Positions 1-5,003 are shown, numbered from the stretch's first letter. The stretch is 5,003 nt of DNA from Acetobacteraceae bacterium (GCA_947476855.1 CANJSR010000377.1:1-5003); one strand, 5' to 3'. The notes: generated by a model not told the origin, from the sequence alone. Numbers and translations: made by a program.

Positions 1-740
1 AGGTCGATGCCGCTGTCCTTGCGGAATTCCTCCGCCATGTACTCGATGATGCGAAGGTCGAAGTCCTCACCGCCCAGGAACGTGTCGCCGTTGGTCGACT
101 TCACCTCGAACACGCCATCGCCGATCTCGAGGATCGAGATGTCGAAGGTGCCGCCGCCAAGGTCATAGACCGCGATCGTGCCGGCGGATTTCTTGTCCAT
201 GCCGTAGGCGAGCGCGGCGGCGGTCGGCTCGTTGATGATGCGCAGGACGTCGAGGCCGGCGATGCGGCCGGCATCCTTGGTCGCCTGGCGCTGGCTGTCG
301 TTGAAGTAGGCCGGGACGGTGATGACCGCCTGGGTGACGGTTTCGCCCAGGAACGCCTCGGCGGTTTCCTTCATCTTCATCAGGATGAAGGCGCTGATCT
401 GGCTGGGGGCGTATTTCTCGCCGCGCGATTCAACATGGGCGTCGCCATTGTCGCCGCGCACGATCTCATACGGGACCATGCCCTTGTCCTTGGCCACCAG
501 CGGATCGTCGTAGCGACGGCCGATCAGGCGCTTGATGGCGAACAGGGTGTTGGTCGGGTTGGTGACGGCCTGGCGCTTGGCGGCCTGGCCAACAAGGCGT
601 TCTCCGGAGTCGCTGAAGGCGACCATGCTGGGCGTGGTGCGCGCGCCCTCGCTGTTTTCAATGACCCGAACATCCTTGCCTTCCAGAACGGCGACGCAGG
701 AGTTCGTGGTGCCGAGGTCAATACCGATGACTTTACTCAT
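1..740 (-). CDS. dnaK: Molecular chaperone DnaK (Hsp70), N-terminal part, cut by left window edge
   Basis: ATP-dependent cytoplasmic Hsp70 chaperone that binds exposed hydrophobic segments of unfolded proteins, working with DnaJ and GrpE. Only the first 246 codons are present, covering about two thirds of the nucleotide-binding domain. Diagnostic Hsp70 blocks are intact: phosphate loop 1 [12 protein letters not shown] (residues 7-18, Asp8), Lys70 in [12 protein letters not shown], Pro143 and Arg151 in [17 protein letters not shown], Glu171 in [11 protein letters not shown], and phosphate loop 2 DLGGGTFD (193-200, with the catalytic-site Thr at 198). The GGEDFD block follows at 223-228. No catalytic residue is missing. 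The ATG at 740 is supported by an AAGGAG Shine-Dalgarno 6 nt upstream and by alignment to the family N-terminus [12 protein letters not shown]. It lies downstream of grpE, the usual partner; dnaJ may follow beyond the left edge, which is inference. A separate heat-shock-type promoter candidate lies in the gap before it. Confidence 0.99.
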   Translation of the reverse strand, partial: MSKVIGIDLGTTNSCVAVLEGKDVRVIENSEGARTTPSMVAFSDSGERLVGQAAKRQAVTNPTNTLFAIKRLIGRRYDDPLVAKDKGMVPYEIVRGDNGDAHVESRGEKYAPSQISAFILMKMKETAEAFLGETVTQAVITVPAYFNDSQRQATKDAGRIAGLDVLRIINEPTAAALAYGMDKKSAGTIAVYDLGGGTFDISILEIGDGVFEVKSTNGDTFLGGEDFDLRIIEYMAEEFRKDSGID

Positions 741-746
741 GATAGG

Positions 747-752
747 CTCCTT
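747..752 (-). promoter_or_regulatory. dnaK ribosome binding site
   Basis: AAGGAG on the minus strand, 6 nt before the dnaK ATG. It is the clearest Shine-Dalgarno in the window and fixes the dnaK start. Confidence 0.85.
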
Positions 753-758
753 GTCAGC

Positions 759-791
759 GGACGAATGCGGCCCGAGGCACCGTTATCGTCC
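759..791 (-). repeat. Inverted repeat in the dnaK leader, proximal to the RBS
   Basis: Six-base perfect arms on the minus strand, GGACGA (786-791) and TCGTCC (759-764), enclose 21 nt. Within that interior, a CGG/CCG pair could extend the fold. The structure would sit just upstream of the dnaK ribosome binding site. With arms this short in GC-rich DNA it could be chance; it matters mainly because a second, tighter inverted repeat lies immediately upstream. Confidence 0.35.
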
Positions 792-799
792 CCATGGGT

Positions 800-815
800 C
801 CTCCCGGTCGGGAGG
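800..815 (-). repeat. Short perfect hairpin in the dnaK leader
   Basis: CCTCCCG and CGGGAGG, seven-base perfect arms separated by 2 nt; the top pair would open to give a tetraloop-like end. No T-run follows in the direction of transcription, so it does not look like an intrinsic terminator. It lies between the candidate dnaK promoter and the dnaK start, so it would be part of the 5' leader. Confidence 0.5.
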
Positions 816-833
816 GTCTGTAATGTTCAGGAT

Positions 834-860
834 GTATGAGGCTGGCAGGCCGGCGGCAAG
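834..860 (-). promoter_or_regulatory. Candidate sigma-32-type heat-shock promoter for dnaK
   Basis: On the minus strand a CTTGCCG element (854-860) is followed after 12 nt by CCTCATAC (834-841). The RpoH consensus is CTTGAAA, an 11-16 nt spacer, then CCCCATNT. The CTTG core and six of the seven specified bases of the -10 box match. The start point would lie about 5-8 nt further on, giving a leader of roughly 85-90 nt before dnaK. The placement in a gap between two heat-shock genes supports the call. It rests on motif reading alone. Confidence 0.42.
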
Positions 861-892
861 GGCGCGGCAGGTCTTTTTTGTGACGCCGCGCC
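861..892 (-). repeat. GC-rich stem-loop just after the grpE stop codon
   Basis: Eight-base perfect arms GGCGCGGC (885-892) and GCCGCGCC (861-868) on the minus strand. Inside, a further GTC/GAC pair (882-884 with 871-873) is offset by a 2-nt bulge, leaving an A-rich 8-nt loop. It begins 10 nt past the grpE stop. On the transcribed strand the A-run is in the loop and no T-tract follows the stem, so it is not a classical intrinsic terminator. It could be a 3'-end stabilising structure or a partial terminator between grpE and dnaK. Confidence 0.5.
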
Positions 893-902
893 AATCATGC
901 CA

Positions 903-1505
903 CTAGCCCTGGATTTCGGCCGGCGGCGCCTTCGCGACGACGACCATGGCCGGCTTCAGCAGCCGCCCGTTCAGGGTCCAGGCATGGGTCCAGGCCTGCA
1001 TCACCGTGCCGGCCTTGTGCTCGACCGATTCCTGTTCGGCCATCGCTTGGTGCAGGTTCGGGTCAAAGGGCTGGCCGACGGGATCGGTCTGCTTGACGCC
1101 GTTGCGTTCGAGCATGCCGGTGAAGGCGCGCTGGATACCATCAAGGCCCTCGCGCACCTTGCCCAGGATGTCCGGCTCTCCGTCCGAGACCGGCGGCAGG
1201 GCATCGATGCCGCGCTTGAGGTTCTCGGCCGATTCGACGACGTCGGTGGCGAATTTCTGCACGGCGTATTGCCGGGTTTCATCCACCTCCCGCCTGGCAC
1301 GGGCGCGCACATTGGCCGTTTCGGCCTCCGCGCGGACCCAGCGGTCCTTCATCTCCGCCAGTTCGGCTTCAAGTTCGGTGATCCGGGCAGAGGCGGCCTG
1401 CATCACCTGTTCCGGGGTCATGGGTGTGTCCTGGTGCGCCGCGGACGCGCCGGCGGCCGAGGAGGGGTCCTGGGAAGAGGACGGGTGTTCGTGTTCGTGG
1501 CTCAT
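903..1505 (-). CDS. grpE: GrpE nucleotide exchange factor (DnaK co-chaperone)
   Basis: Cytoplasmic homodimeric factor that opens the DnaK nucleotide-binding cleft to release ADP. As called it has 200 residues, a normal length. Residues 1-28 are low-complexity and rich in His, Ser and Ala. A long charged helix at about 29-100 (ITELEAELAEMKDRWVRAEAE and on) matches the dimeric coiled coil. The C-terminal beta domain contains FDPNLHQAM (147-155) and TLNGRLLKPAMVVVAK (177-192), the GrpE signature region. The usual Gly-Tyr before TLNGRLL is replaced by Ala-Trp. The start is uncertain. The ATG at 1505 has no good Shine-Dalgarno, whereas Met29 (ATG at 1421) has AGGA 7 nt upstream and begins at the coiled coil; the shorter form would be 172 residues. 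It sits 72 nt after the adenosyltransferase gene and 162 nt before dnaK. Confidence 0.97.
   Translation of the reverse strand: MSHEHEHPSSSQDPSSAAGASAAHQDTPMTPEQVMQAASARITELEAELAEMKDRWVRAEAETANVRARARREVDETRQYAVQKFATDVVESAENLKRGIDALPPVSDGEPDILGKVREGLDGIQRAFTGMLERNGVKQTDPVGQPFDPNLHQAMAEQESVEHKAGTVMQAWTHAWTLNGRLLKPAMVVVAKAPPAEIQG
1429..1432 (-). promoter_or_regulatory. Possible internal RBS for a shorter GrpE starting at Met29
   Basis: AGGA on the minus strand, 7 nt before the in-frame ATG at 1421. The annotated start at 1505 lacks a comparable site. This is modest evidence for a 172-residue GrpE. Confidence 0.35.
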
Positions 1506-1515
1506 GGCGCCGATC

Positions 1516-1544
1516 AGTTAGGGCGGCGGCCGGTCCGGAACAAG
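1516..1544 (-). promoter_or_regulatory. Candidate sigma-32-type promoter for grpE
   Basis: A CTTG element (1541-1544, minus strand) is followed after 18 nt by CCTAACT (1516-1522). The alphaproteobacterial RpoH pattern as I know it is CTTG, about 17 nt, then CYTATNT; the -10 box agrees at all but one specified base. Transcription would start near 1508-1510, giving almost no leader for the ATG at 1505 but an approximately 85-nt leader for the ATG at 1421. It fits the expectation that grpE is heat-inducible apart from the upstream genes. Motif reading only. Confidence 0.35.
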
Positions 1545-1577
1545 TCGCCATCGCATGTTGATTCGCTTCGGATGCCC

Positions 1578-2129
1578 TCAGCGGTGCGCGCCGGGGACCC
1601 AGGGGACGTCGGCGGCCCCGTTGTCGTTCAGCACGCGGGCGAGGACGAACAGGTGGTCGGACAGCCGGTTCACATAGCGATGGATCGCCGGATTGAGCCC
1701 CGGTACGGCGGCCAGCGCCCGTTCGGCCCTGCGGATAATCACCCGCGCCATATGGGCCTGCGCCGCGCCTGGCAGGCCGCCGGGCAGGACGAAGCTGGTC
1801 AGCGGGGACAGGTCGGCGTTCATCGCATCGACCTCCTGCTCCAGCCGCAGCACCTGGTCGTCGGCCAGCCGCAGCCGGTCGCCGCCCTGGCCGGGCACGC
1901 AAAGATCGGCGCCGAGGTCGAACAGGTCGTTCTGGATGCGGGCGAGCATCGCGTCCTCCCGCGGGCGGGTATGGGTGTGCAGGCGCAGCAGGCCGAGCGC
2001 GGCGTTGGTCTCGTCGATTTCCCCGATCGCGTGGATGCGCGGGTCGGATTTCGCGATCCGGCTGCCGTCGCCCAGGGATGTCTGACCATTGTCGCCGCCA
2101 CGGGTCACGACGCGATCGATGCGTACCAT
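1578..2129 (-). CDS. PduO-type cob(I)alamin adenosyltransferase (cob(I)yrinic acid a,c-diamide adenosyltransferase)
   Basis: Transfers the 5'-deoxyadenosyl group of ATP to the cobalt of cob(I)alamin, making the coenzyme used by methylmalonyl-CoA mutase, B12-dependent ribonucleotide reductase and similar enzymes. It is cytoplasmic, normally a trimeric helical bundle. The 183 residues match family length. The N-terminal ATP-binding block TRGGDNGQTSLGDGSR is at 9-24, followed by GEIDETNAALG (36-46). RRAERAL (133-139) holds the active-site arginines corresponding, by my alignment, to human MMAB Arg186 and Arg190. NRLSDHLFVLAR (154-165) is the other family signature. No key residue is missing. The ATG at 2129 has AAAGGA 8 nt upstream; that site overlaps the tonB stop codon, so the two genes are probably translationally coupled. 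The family is variously named pduO, cobO or mmaB, so no symbol is assigned. Confidence 0.95.
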   Translation of the reverse strand: MVRIDRVVTRGGDNGQTSLGDGSRIAKSDPRIHAIGEIDETNAALGLLRLHTHTRPREDAMLARIQNDLFDLGADLCVPGQGGDRLRLADDQVLRLEQEVDAMNADLSPLTSFVLPGGLPGAAQAHMARVIIRRAERALAAVPGLNPAIHRYVNRLSDHLFVLARVLNDNGAADVPWVPGAHR

Positions 2130-2137
2130 GCATGGGA

Positions 2138-2143
2138 TCCTTT
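2138..2143 (-). promoter_or_regulatory. RBS of the adenosyltransferase gene, overlapping the tonB stop codon
   Basis: AAAGGA on the minus strand, 8 nt before the ATG at 2129. Its first two bases are the last two of the tonB TAA stop (2142-2144). This fixes the start and argues for a shared transcript with tonB. Confidence 0.7.
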
Positions 2144-2924
2144 ATTTGGAGGAGAAGACAAACTGCATCGGCATGTCGAAGGGCACCGCCATCCCGTCGC
2201 GCATGGCGGGACGGAAGCGCCAGGTTCGCACCGCGTCCAGGACCGCCTGGTCGAGGCTGGCGTGACCGGAACTCTGCACGATCTCGGTGCCCGCCGTCAG
2301 CCCGAGGGGAGAGACGTTGATCACCACGATCACGGTGCCCTGCTGGCCCCGGCGCGCGGCGTCGATCGGGTAGACCGGCGGGCGGTTACGGGTGCGGTCG
2401 TCGGGGCTGGCGGGGATGATGTTGTGACCGGTTATGATCGCGTTGGTTTCGCTGTCGGTGCCGGCGAGGTTCATGGTCAGGCCGGACGCCTGCTGGGCCG
2501 GTGGCGTCGGCGGCGGGCTGGGCGGCGGCGGAGCGGGGCTTGATTCGGCTTGGGTGCGAGCAGGCTCGGTGGGTTCGGTGTCGGCCTCGGCCTGGGTTTC
2601 CGACGGGGTCTCGGCCACGGCTTCCCGCTGGGGCTCGGCCGGTTCAGCCTGATGCTCCGTTGGGGGGGCGGGACTTGGTGCCTGGGCCTGGACGGGGTCG
2701 GGCTGGTGTTCCTGGGGTGACGGCTGGGGGACGGAACCCTGGGCCTCGACCGGCAGGAACTCGATCGTGCCCTGTTCCGTCGGGCCGCCCTGGTCCGGTG
2801 GTTCGGTCGCGGTCTCCCCCATCCGCAGGACCACCGGTACCAGCACGGCGACATGGAGCAGAATGGATACCAGGGCGGCCAGCAGCAGGCCGGTCGGCTT
2901 CGCGCGGAGCATCGCGTGTAGCAT
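2142..2924 (-). CDS. tonB: Energy transducer TonB
   Basis: Inner-membrane protein that, with ExbB and ExbD, passes proton-motive energy to TonB-dependent outer-membrane receptors for siderophores, cobalamin and other ligands. The 260-residue product has the full architecture. One N-terminal membrane anchor (about 12-34) carries the Ser-x3-His pair (Ser20, His24) that corresponds to Ser16/His20 of E. coli TonB. A Pro/Glu/Gln/Ala-rich periplasmic spacer runs about 41-147, with a poly-proline run near 130-142. The C-terminal receptor-contact domain (about 182-259) has PPVYP, GTVIVVINVSPLG and SSGHASLDQAVLDAVRTWRFRPA (218-240). The spacer is acidic and contains no lysine; the protein has only two Lys in total. 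The start at 2924 gives an N-terminus right before the anchor and has GGTGATC upstream, matching the distal part of the Shine-Dalgarno. The reading frame is open far upstream, but that part is antiparallel-frame shadow of the MFS gene. Confidence 0.94.
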   Translation of the reverse strand: MLHAMLRAKPTGLLLAALVSILLHVAVLVPVVLRMGETATEPPDQGGPTEQGTIEFLPVEAQGSVPQPSPQEHQPDPVQAQAPSPAPPTEHQAEPAEPQREAVAETPSETQAEADTEPTEPARTQAESSPAPPPPSPPPTPPAQQASGLTMNLAGTDSETNAIITGHNIIPASPDDRTRNRPPVYPIDAARRGQQGTVIVVINVSPLGLTAGTEIVQSSGHASLDQAVLDAVRTWRFRPAMRDGMAVPFDMPMQFVFSSK

Positions 2925-2928
2925 GGGG

Positions 2929-2934
2929 ATCACC
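2929..2934 (-). promoter_or_regulatory. RBS of tonB
   Basis: GGTGAT on the minus strand, 4 nt before the ATG at 2924. It matches the 3' part of the extended Shine-Dalgarno (GGAGGTGATC), which places the GG about 8 nt from the start codon. No such site precedes the alternative ATG at 2912. Confidence 0.45.
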
Positions 2935-2943
2935 GGCTGGTTT

Positions 2944-2971
2944 CGCAACGACGGGCGGTTCAGTCGTTGCG
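2944..2971 (-). repeat. Perfect 9-bp inverted repeat spanning the MFS stop codon
   Basis: Arms CGCAACGAC (2963-2971) and GTCGTTGCG (2944-2952) on the minus strand surround a 10-nt loop containing most of the MFS TGA stop and the first bases of the gap. No T-run follows, so an intrinsic terminator is unlikely. It would form an intercistronic stem-loop in an MFS-tonB transcript and could modulate tonB translation or mRNA decay; this role is inferred. Confidence 0.55.
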
Positions 2972-4501
2972 TGGCATCCCGCGCAGCAGCAGCACCAATG
3001 GCAGGCCGGCCGCGGCGACGGCGGCGACCAGATAGAATCCATTGATATAGCCGATCATCGACGCCTGTCGCAGGATTTCCCGCGACAGCCGGCTCAGCCC
3101 GGCGATGGTGTCGGGGTTCCATGCCTCGGGCAGGCCCGGATGCAGGAGTAGCTTGTTGTAGGGCGTGATCTGCTCGGTCAGCCGGGAATAGTTCGACGCG
3201 GTGGACCGGACCAGCAGCACGACGGTGATCGAGATGAAGATGCTCGATCCGAAGTTGCGTACCAGGGTGAAGACGGCCGAGCCCTCGTTGATCTGATGGT
3301 GCGGCAGGGTGGAGAAGGACAGGACCATCAACGGGGTGAAGGCGAGGCCGAAGCCGAAACCCTGGACCATGTTCAGCGTGAAGACGTCGAAACCGGTCAG
3401 GTTGATGTCGAGTTGTGCCATCGCCAGGGCGGACAGCGCCTGCGCGGCCAGCCCGAAGGCGACCGCGCCGCGCGCCGAGACGCGGGAGAAGGGGACGATC
3501 ACCAGGAAGGCGAACCAGTTGCCGACGCCCCGCCCGGCCAGCAGCAGCCCGATCGCGCTGTCGGGATAGCCGCGCAGGTCGTGCAGCAGGCTCGGGAACA
3601 AGGCCAGGCTGATATAGCTCAGCATGCCCATGACGAAGGCGATCAGCGTGCCCACCGAGAAGTTGCGGTCGAGCAGGAGGCGCGGATCGAGGAACGGATT
3701 GCCCGTCGTCAGGCAATGCACCACGAAGATCCAGAACGCGACGGCCGCGGCGACGGTGCACAGGACGATCTCGGTCGATTCGAACCAGTCGAGCCGCTGG
3801 CCCCGATCCATCAACAGTTGCAGCCCGGTGATGGCGATCGAGAGCGCGATGAAGCCGGTCCAGTCGAAGCGGGAGGCGGTGTTCTCGGTCCGGCGGGGCA
3901 GGGCGAACCAGGTGCAGACGATGGCGACGGCGCCGGGCGGGATGATCATGAAGAAGGCGGTGCGCCAGTCATAGATGTCGGCGATCAGGCTGCCGAAGAT
4001 GGGTCCGAAGACCGGGCCGAACACGGCACCGACGCCCCACATCACCATGACGGTCGCGTGCAGGTGGCGGGGGAAGGTCGCCAGCAGGATGGCCTGCCCG
4101 ACCGGCATGATGGGTGCGCCGAAGATGCCCTGGCAGACCCGGAACAGGATCAGCGATTCGAGCGAATTCGCTATGCCGCACAGGAACGACATCACGACGA
4201 AGCCGGTCAGGGTGCCCAGCATCAGCGGCCGCCAGCCGAGGCGGTTGGCGAGCCAGCCCGACATCGGCGTGGCGACGGCGGTCGCGACCAGATTGAAGGT
4301 GATGACCCGGGAAATCTCGTCCTGGGTCGCCGACAGCGCGCCGCGCATCTGCGGCAGGACGACATTGGCGATCGTCAGCGTCATGCCGAACAGCAGCGTC
4401 GACGTCTGGATCGTCAGCAGCACCAGCCACTGGCGGGCCGATATGCTCAGCAGGCCCTTCGGACCGTCGGCGCCGATCGCGGGCGCCGACGCGCCGCTCA
4501 T
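2960..4501 (-). CDS. DHA2-family (EmrB/QacA-like) MFS transporter, 14 TM segments
   Basis: Inner-membrane proton-coupled carrier of the drug:H+ antiporter-2 group; the substrate is not predictable. The 513 residues are typical. About 14 hydrophobic segments can be read, from TM1 (about 25-50) to TM14 (about 484-507), with the long hydrophilic loop before TM14 (433-483) expected of DHA2 proteins. The motif A loop is GWLANRLGWRP (82-92). Motif C in TM5 reads GVGAVFGPVFGPIFG (156-170), and DWRTAFFMIIPPG (178-190) matches the WxWxFxxNxPxG block. Unusually, the TM1 motif, LDxTIxNVALP in EmrB, here reads MTLTIANVVLP (40-50), with Thr41 in place of the Asp. Arg65 stands where a conserved Trp is common at the start of TM2. 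The start at 4501 lies 4 nt after the preceding stop and has no clear Shine-Dalgarno, which suggests coupling. No EmrA-like membrane fusion partner is in the window. Confidence 0.93.
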   Translation of the reverse strand: MSGASAPAIGADGPKGLLSISARQWLVLLTIQTSTLLFGMTLTIANVVLPQMRGALSATQDEISRVITFNLVATAVATPMSGWLANRLGWRPLMLGTLTGFVVMSFLCGIANSLESLILFRVCQGIFGAPIMPVGQAILLATFPRHLHATVMVMWGVGAVFGPVFGPIFGSLIADIYDWRTAFFMIIPPGAVAIVCTWFALPRRTENTASRFDWTGFIALSIAITGLQLLMDRGQRLDWFESTEIVLCTVAAAVAFWIFVVHCLTTGNPFLDPRLLLDRNFSVGTLIAFVMGMLSYISLALFPSLLHDLRGYPDSAIGLLLAGRGVGNWFAFLVIVPFSRVSARGAVAFGLAAQALSALAMAQLDINLTGFDVFTLNMVQGFGFGLAFTPLMVLSFSTLPHHQINEGSAVFTLVRNFGSSIFISITVVLLVRSTASNYSRLTEQITPYNKLLLHPGLPEAWNPDTIAGLSRLSREILRQASMIGYINGFYLVAAVAAAGLPLVLLLRGMPRND

Positions 4502-4505
4502 GCCA

Positions 4506-5003
4506 TCAGTCCAGCTTGAAGTTGGTCTTCTTGATCCAGTCGGAATAGGACTCCACGTCCTCGGCCATCCGCTTCTTCAGTTCCTCCGGGCTGGCGGTGA
4601 AGGTGACCTGGCCGATCTTGAGCATGCGGGCGATCACCTCGGGTTCCTGGTTCAGTTCGGCCATCGTCCTGGCAATCGTGTCGGTCGCTTCCTTGGGCGT
4701 GCCGACCGGCGCGTGGATACCGCCCCAGACCGGCAGTTTGATGTCGAAGCCCTGTTCGGCGAAGGTCGGCACGTCGGGGAATTCCGGATGGCGGCGGCCG
4801 CTGATCACGCCCAGCATCTTCACCGTGCCCATGCGGACCTGGGGGAAGAAGATGTTGTCGTTCATGATGTCCACCCGGCCGCCCAGCAGGTCGGGCAGCG
4901 CCTCGGCCCCGGTGCGGTAGGGGACGTGGATGATGTCGACATCGGCGATGATCTTGAACGCCTCATCCCGCAGATGGGTGGCGCTGCCGACGCCGGGGGA
5001 GGA
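4506..5003 (-). CDS. Bug/TctC-family periplasmic solute-binding protein, C-terminal part, cut by right window edge
   Basis: Extracytoplasmic binding protein of the tripartite tricarboxylate transporter (TctC/Bug) family, which captures carboxylates, aromatic acids or similar small solutes. The last 165 residues are visible, about half of a usual 320-330; the frame is open to the edge, so the start and signal peptide lie outside. Family signatures include SSPGVGSATHL at the visible N-terminus, HVPYRTGAEALPDLLGGRVDIM (visible residues 26-47; the consensus resembles HVPYKGxxPALxDLLGGxVD), LGV then PDVPTFAEQGF (76-86), and APVGTPKE (98-105). The gene ends 4 nt before the MFS transporter start. 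No TctA or TctB membrane component is visible, so whether it serves a TTT system encoded elsewhere, or is an orphan working in sensing or with another carrier, is open. Family assignment is firm; ligand unknown. Confidence 0.93.
   Translation of the reverse strand, partial: SSPGVGSATHLRDEAFKIIADVDIIHVPYRTGAEALPDLLGGRVDIMNDNIFFPQVRMGTVKMLGVISGRRHPEFPDVPTFAEQGFDIKLPVWGGIHAPVGTPKEATDTIARTMAELNQEPEVIARMLKIGQVTFTASPEELKKRMAEDVESYSDWIKKTNFKLD

Noticed and set aside
791..798. CCCATGGG palindrome as an operator
   Set aside because: Eight bases with no spaced second half; expected by chance in GC-rich DNA.
435..839. Plus-strand frames opposite dnaK
   Set aside because: Antisense to strongly conserved DnaK sequence; no RBS or family similarity seen.
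874..879. T6 run on the plus strand as an intrinsic terminator
   Set aside because: It lies inside the loop of the 861-892 inverted repeat and would serve plus-strand transcription, where no gene ends. On the transcribed strand it is an A-run.
741..902. CIRCE operator near grpE or dnaK
   Set aside because: I looked for TTAGCACTC and GAGTGCTAA halves in both heat-shock gaps and saw neither.
1369..2133. 254-codon minus-strand frame beginning 4 nt before the adenosyltransferase start
   Set aside because: Arg/Pro-rich out-of-frame shadow overlapping two real genes; no domain.
897..2543. 548-codon plus-strand open frame
   Set aside because: It runs antisense to grpE, the adenosyltransferase gene and part of tonB, all firmly identified. 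The translation is a His/Gly/Arg/Val-rich shadow typical of GC-rich DNA, with no recognisable domain.
2130..2959. Cobalamin riboswitch ahead of the adenosyltransferase or tonB
   Set aside because: The gaps are only 12 and 35 nt, too short for the roughly 200-nt element, and no B12-box-like sequence was seen there.
2142..3761. Long 539-codon reading of tonB, as if fused to an upstream domain
   Set aside because: The upstream 279 codons are an out-of-frame reading of the MFS gene, rich in Arg and Pro. The TonB anchor begins right after the ATG at 2924, which has its own RBS.
3296..4519. 407-codon plus-strand open frame
   Set aside because: Antisense to the MFS gene; the product is rich in Gln, Asp, Gly and Arg without family motifs, as expected for the complement of hydrophobic codons.

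Overview
The window is GC-rich chromosomal DNA. All six recognisable genes lie on the minus strand, so transcription runs from the right edge to the left. The proteins point to an alphaproteobacterium, most likely Acetobacteraceae: the DnaK N-terminus, the TonB C-terminal half (a GTDSETNAI stretch, then an RNRPPVYP stretch) and a GrpE ending in an AWTLNGRLLKPAMVVV block resemble my memory of proteins from that family. This assignment is from memory, not from a search. No insertion sequence, phage gene, tRNA, rRNA or CRISPR array is visible.

Read in the direction of transcription, the genes are: (1) the C-terminal half of a Bug/TctC-family periplasmic solute-binding protein, cut by the right edge; (2) a complete 14-TM DHA2 (EmrB/QacA-like) MFS transporter, 4 nt downstream; (3) a complete tonB after a 35-nt gap; (4) a PduO-type cob(I)alamin adenosyltransferase after a 12-nt gap, its ribosome binding site overlapping the tonB stop codon; (5) after 72 nt, grpE; (6) after 162 nt, the N-terminal 246 codons of dnaK, cut by the left edge.

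The first four genes are spaced like one transcription unit of envelope transport and cofactor handling. The binding protein and MFS carrier would handle a small organic solute or drug. TonB would energise outer-membrane receptors, and the adenosyltransferase would convert imported or made corrinoid to adenosylcobalamin. The last two genes form the heat-shock chaperone module, GrpE being the nucleotide exchange factor of DnaK. The gaps before grpE and before dnaK each carry a candidate sigma-32-type promoter. The grpE-dnaK gap also holds several perfect inverted repeats, which would give dnaK its own structured leader.

No clearly undescribed system is present. The most useful second looks are the architecture of the grpE-dnaK gap, the uncertain grpE start, the MFS transporter lacking the usual TM1 acidic residue, the inverted repeat across its stop codon, and the tonB-adenosyltransferase pairing.
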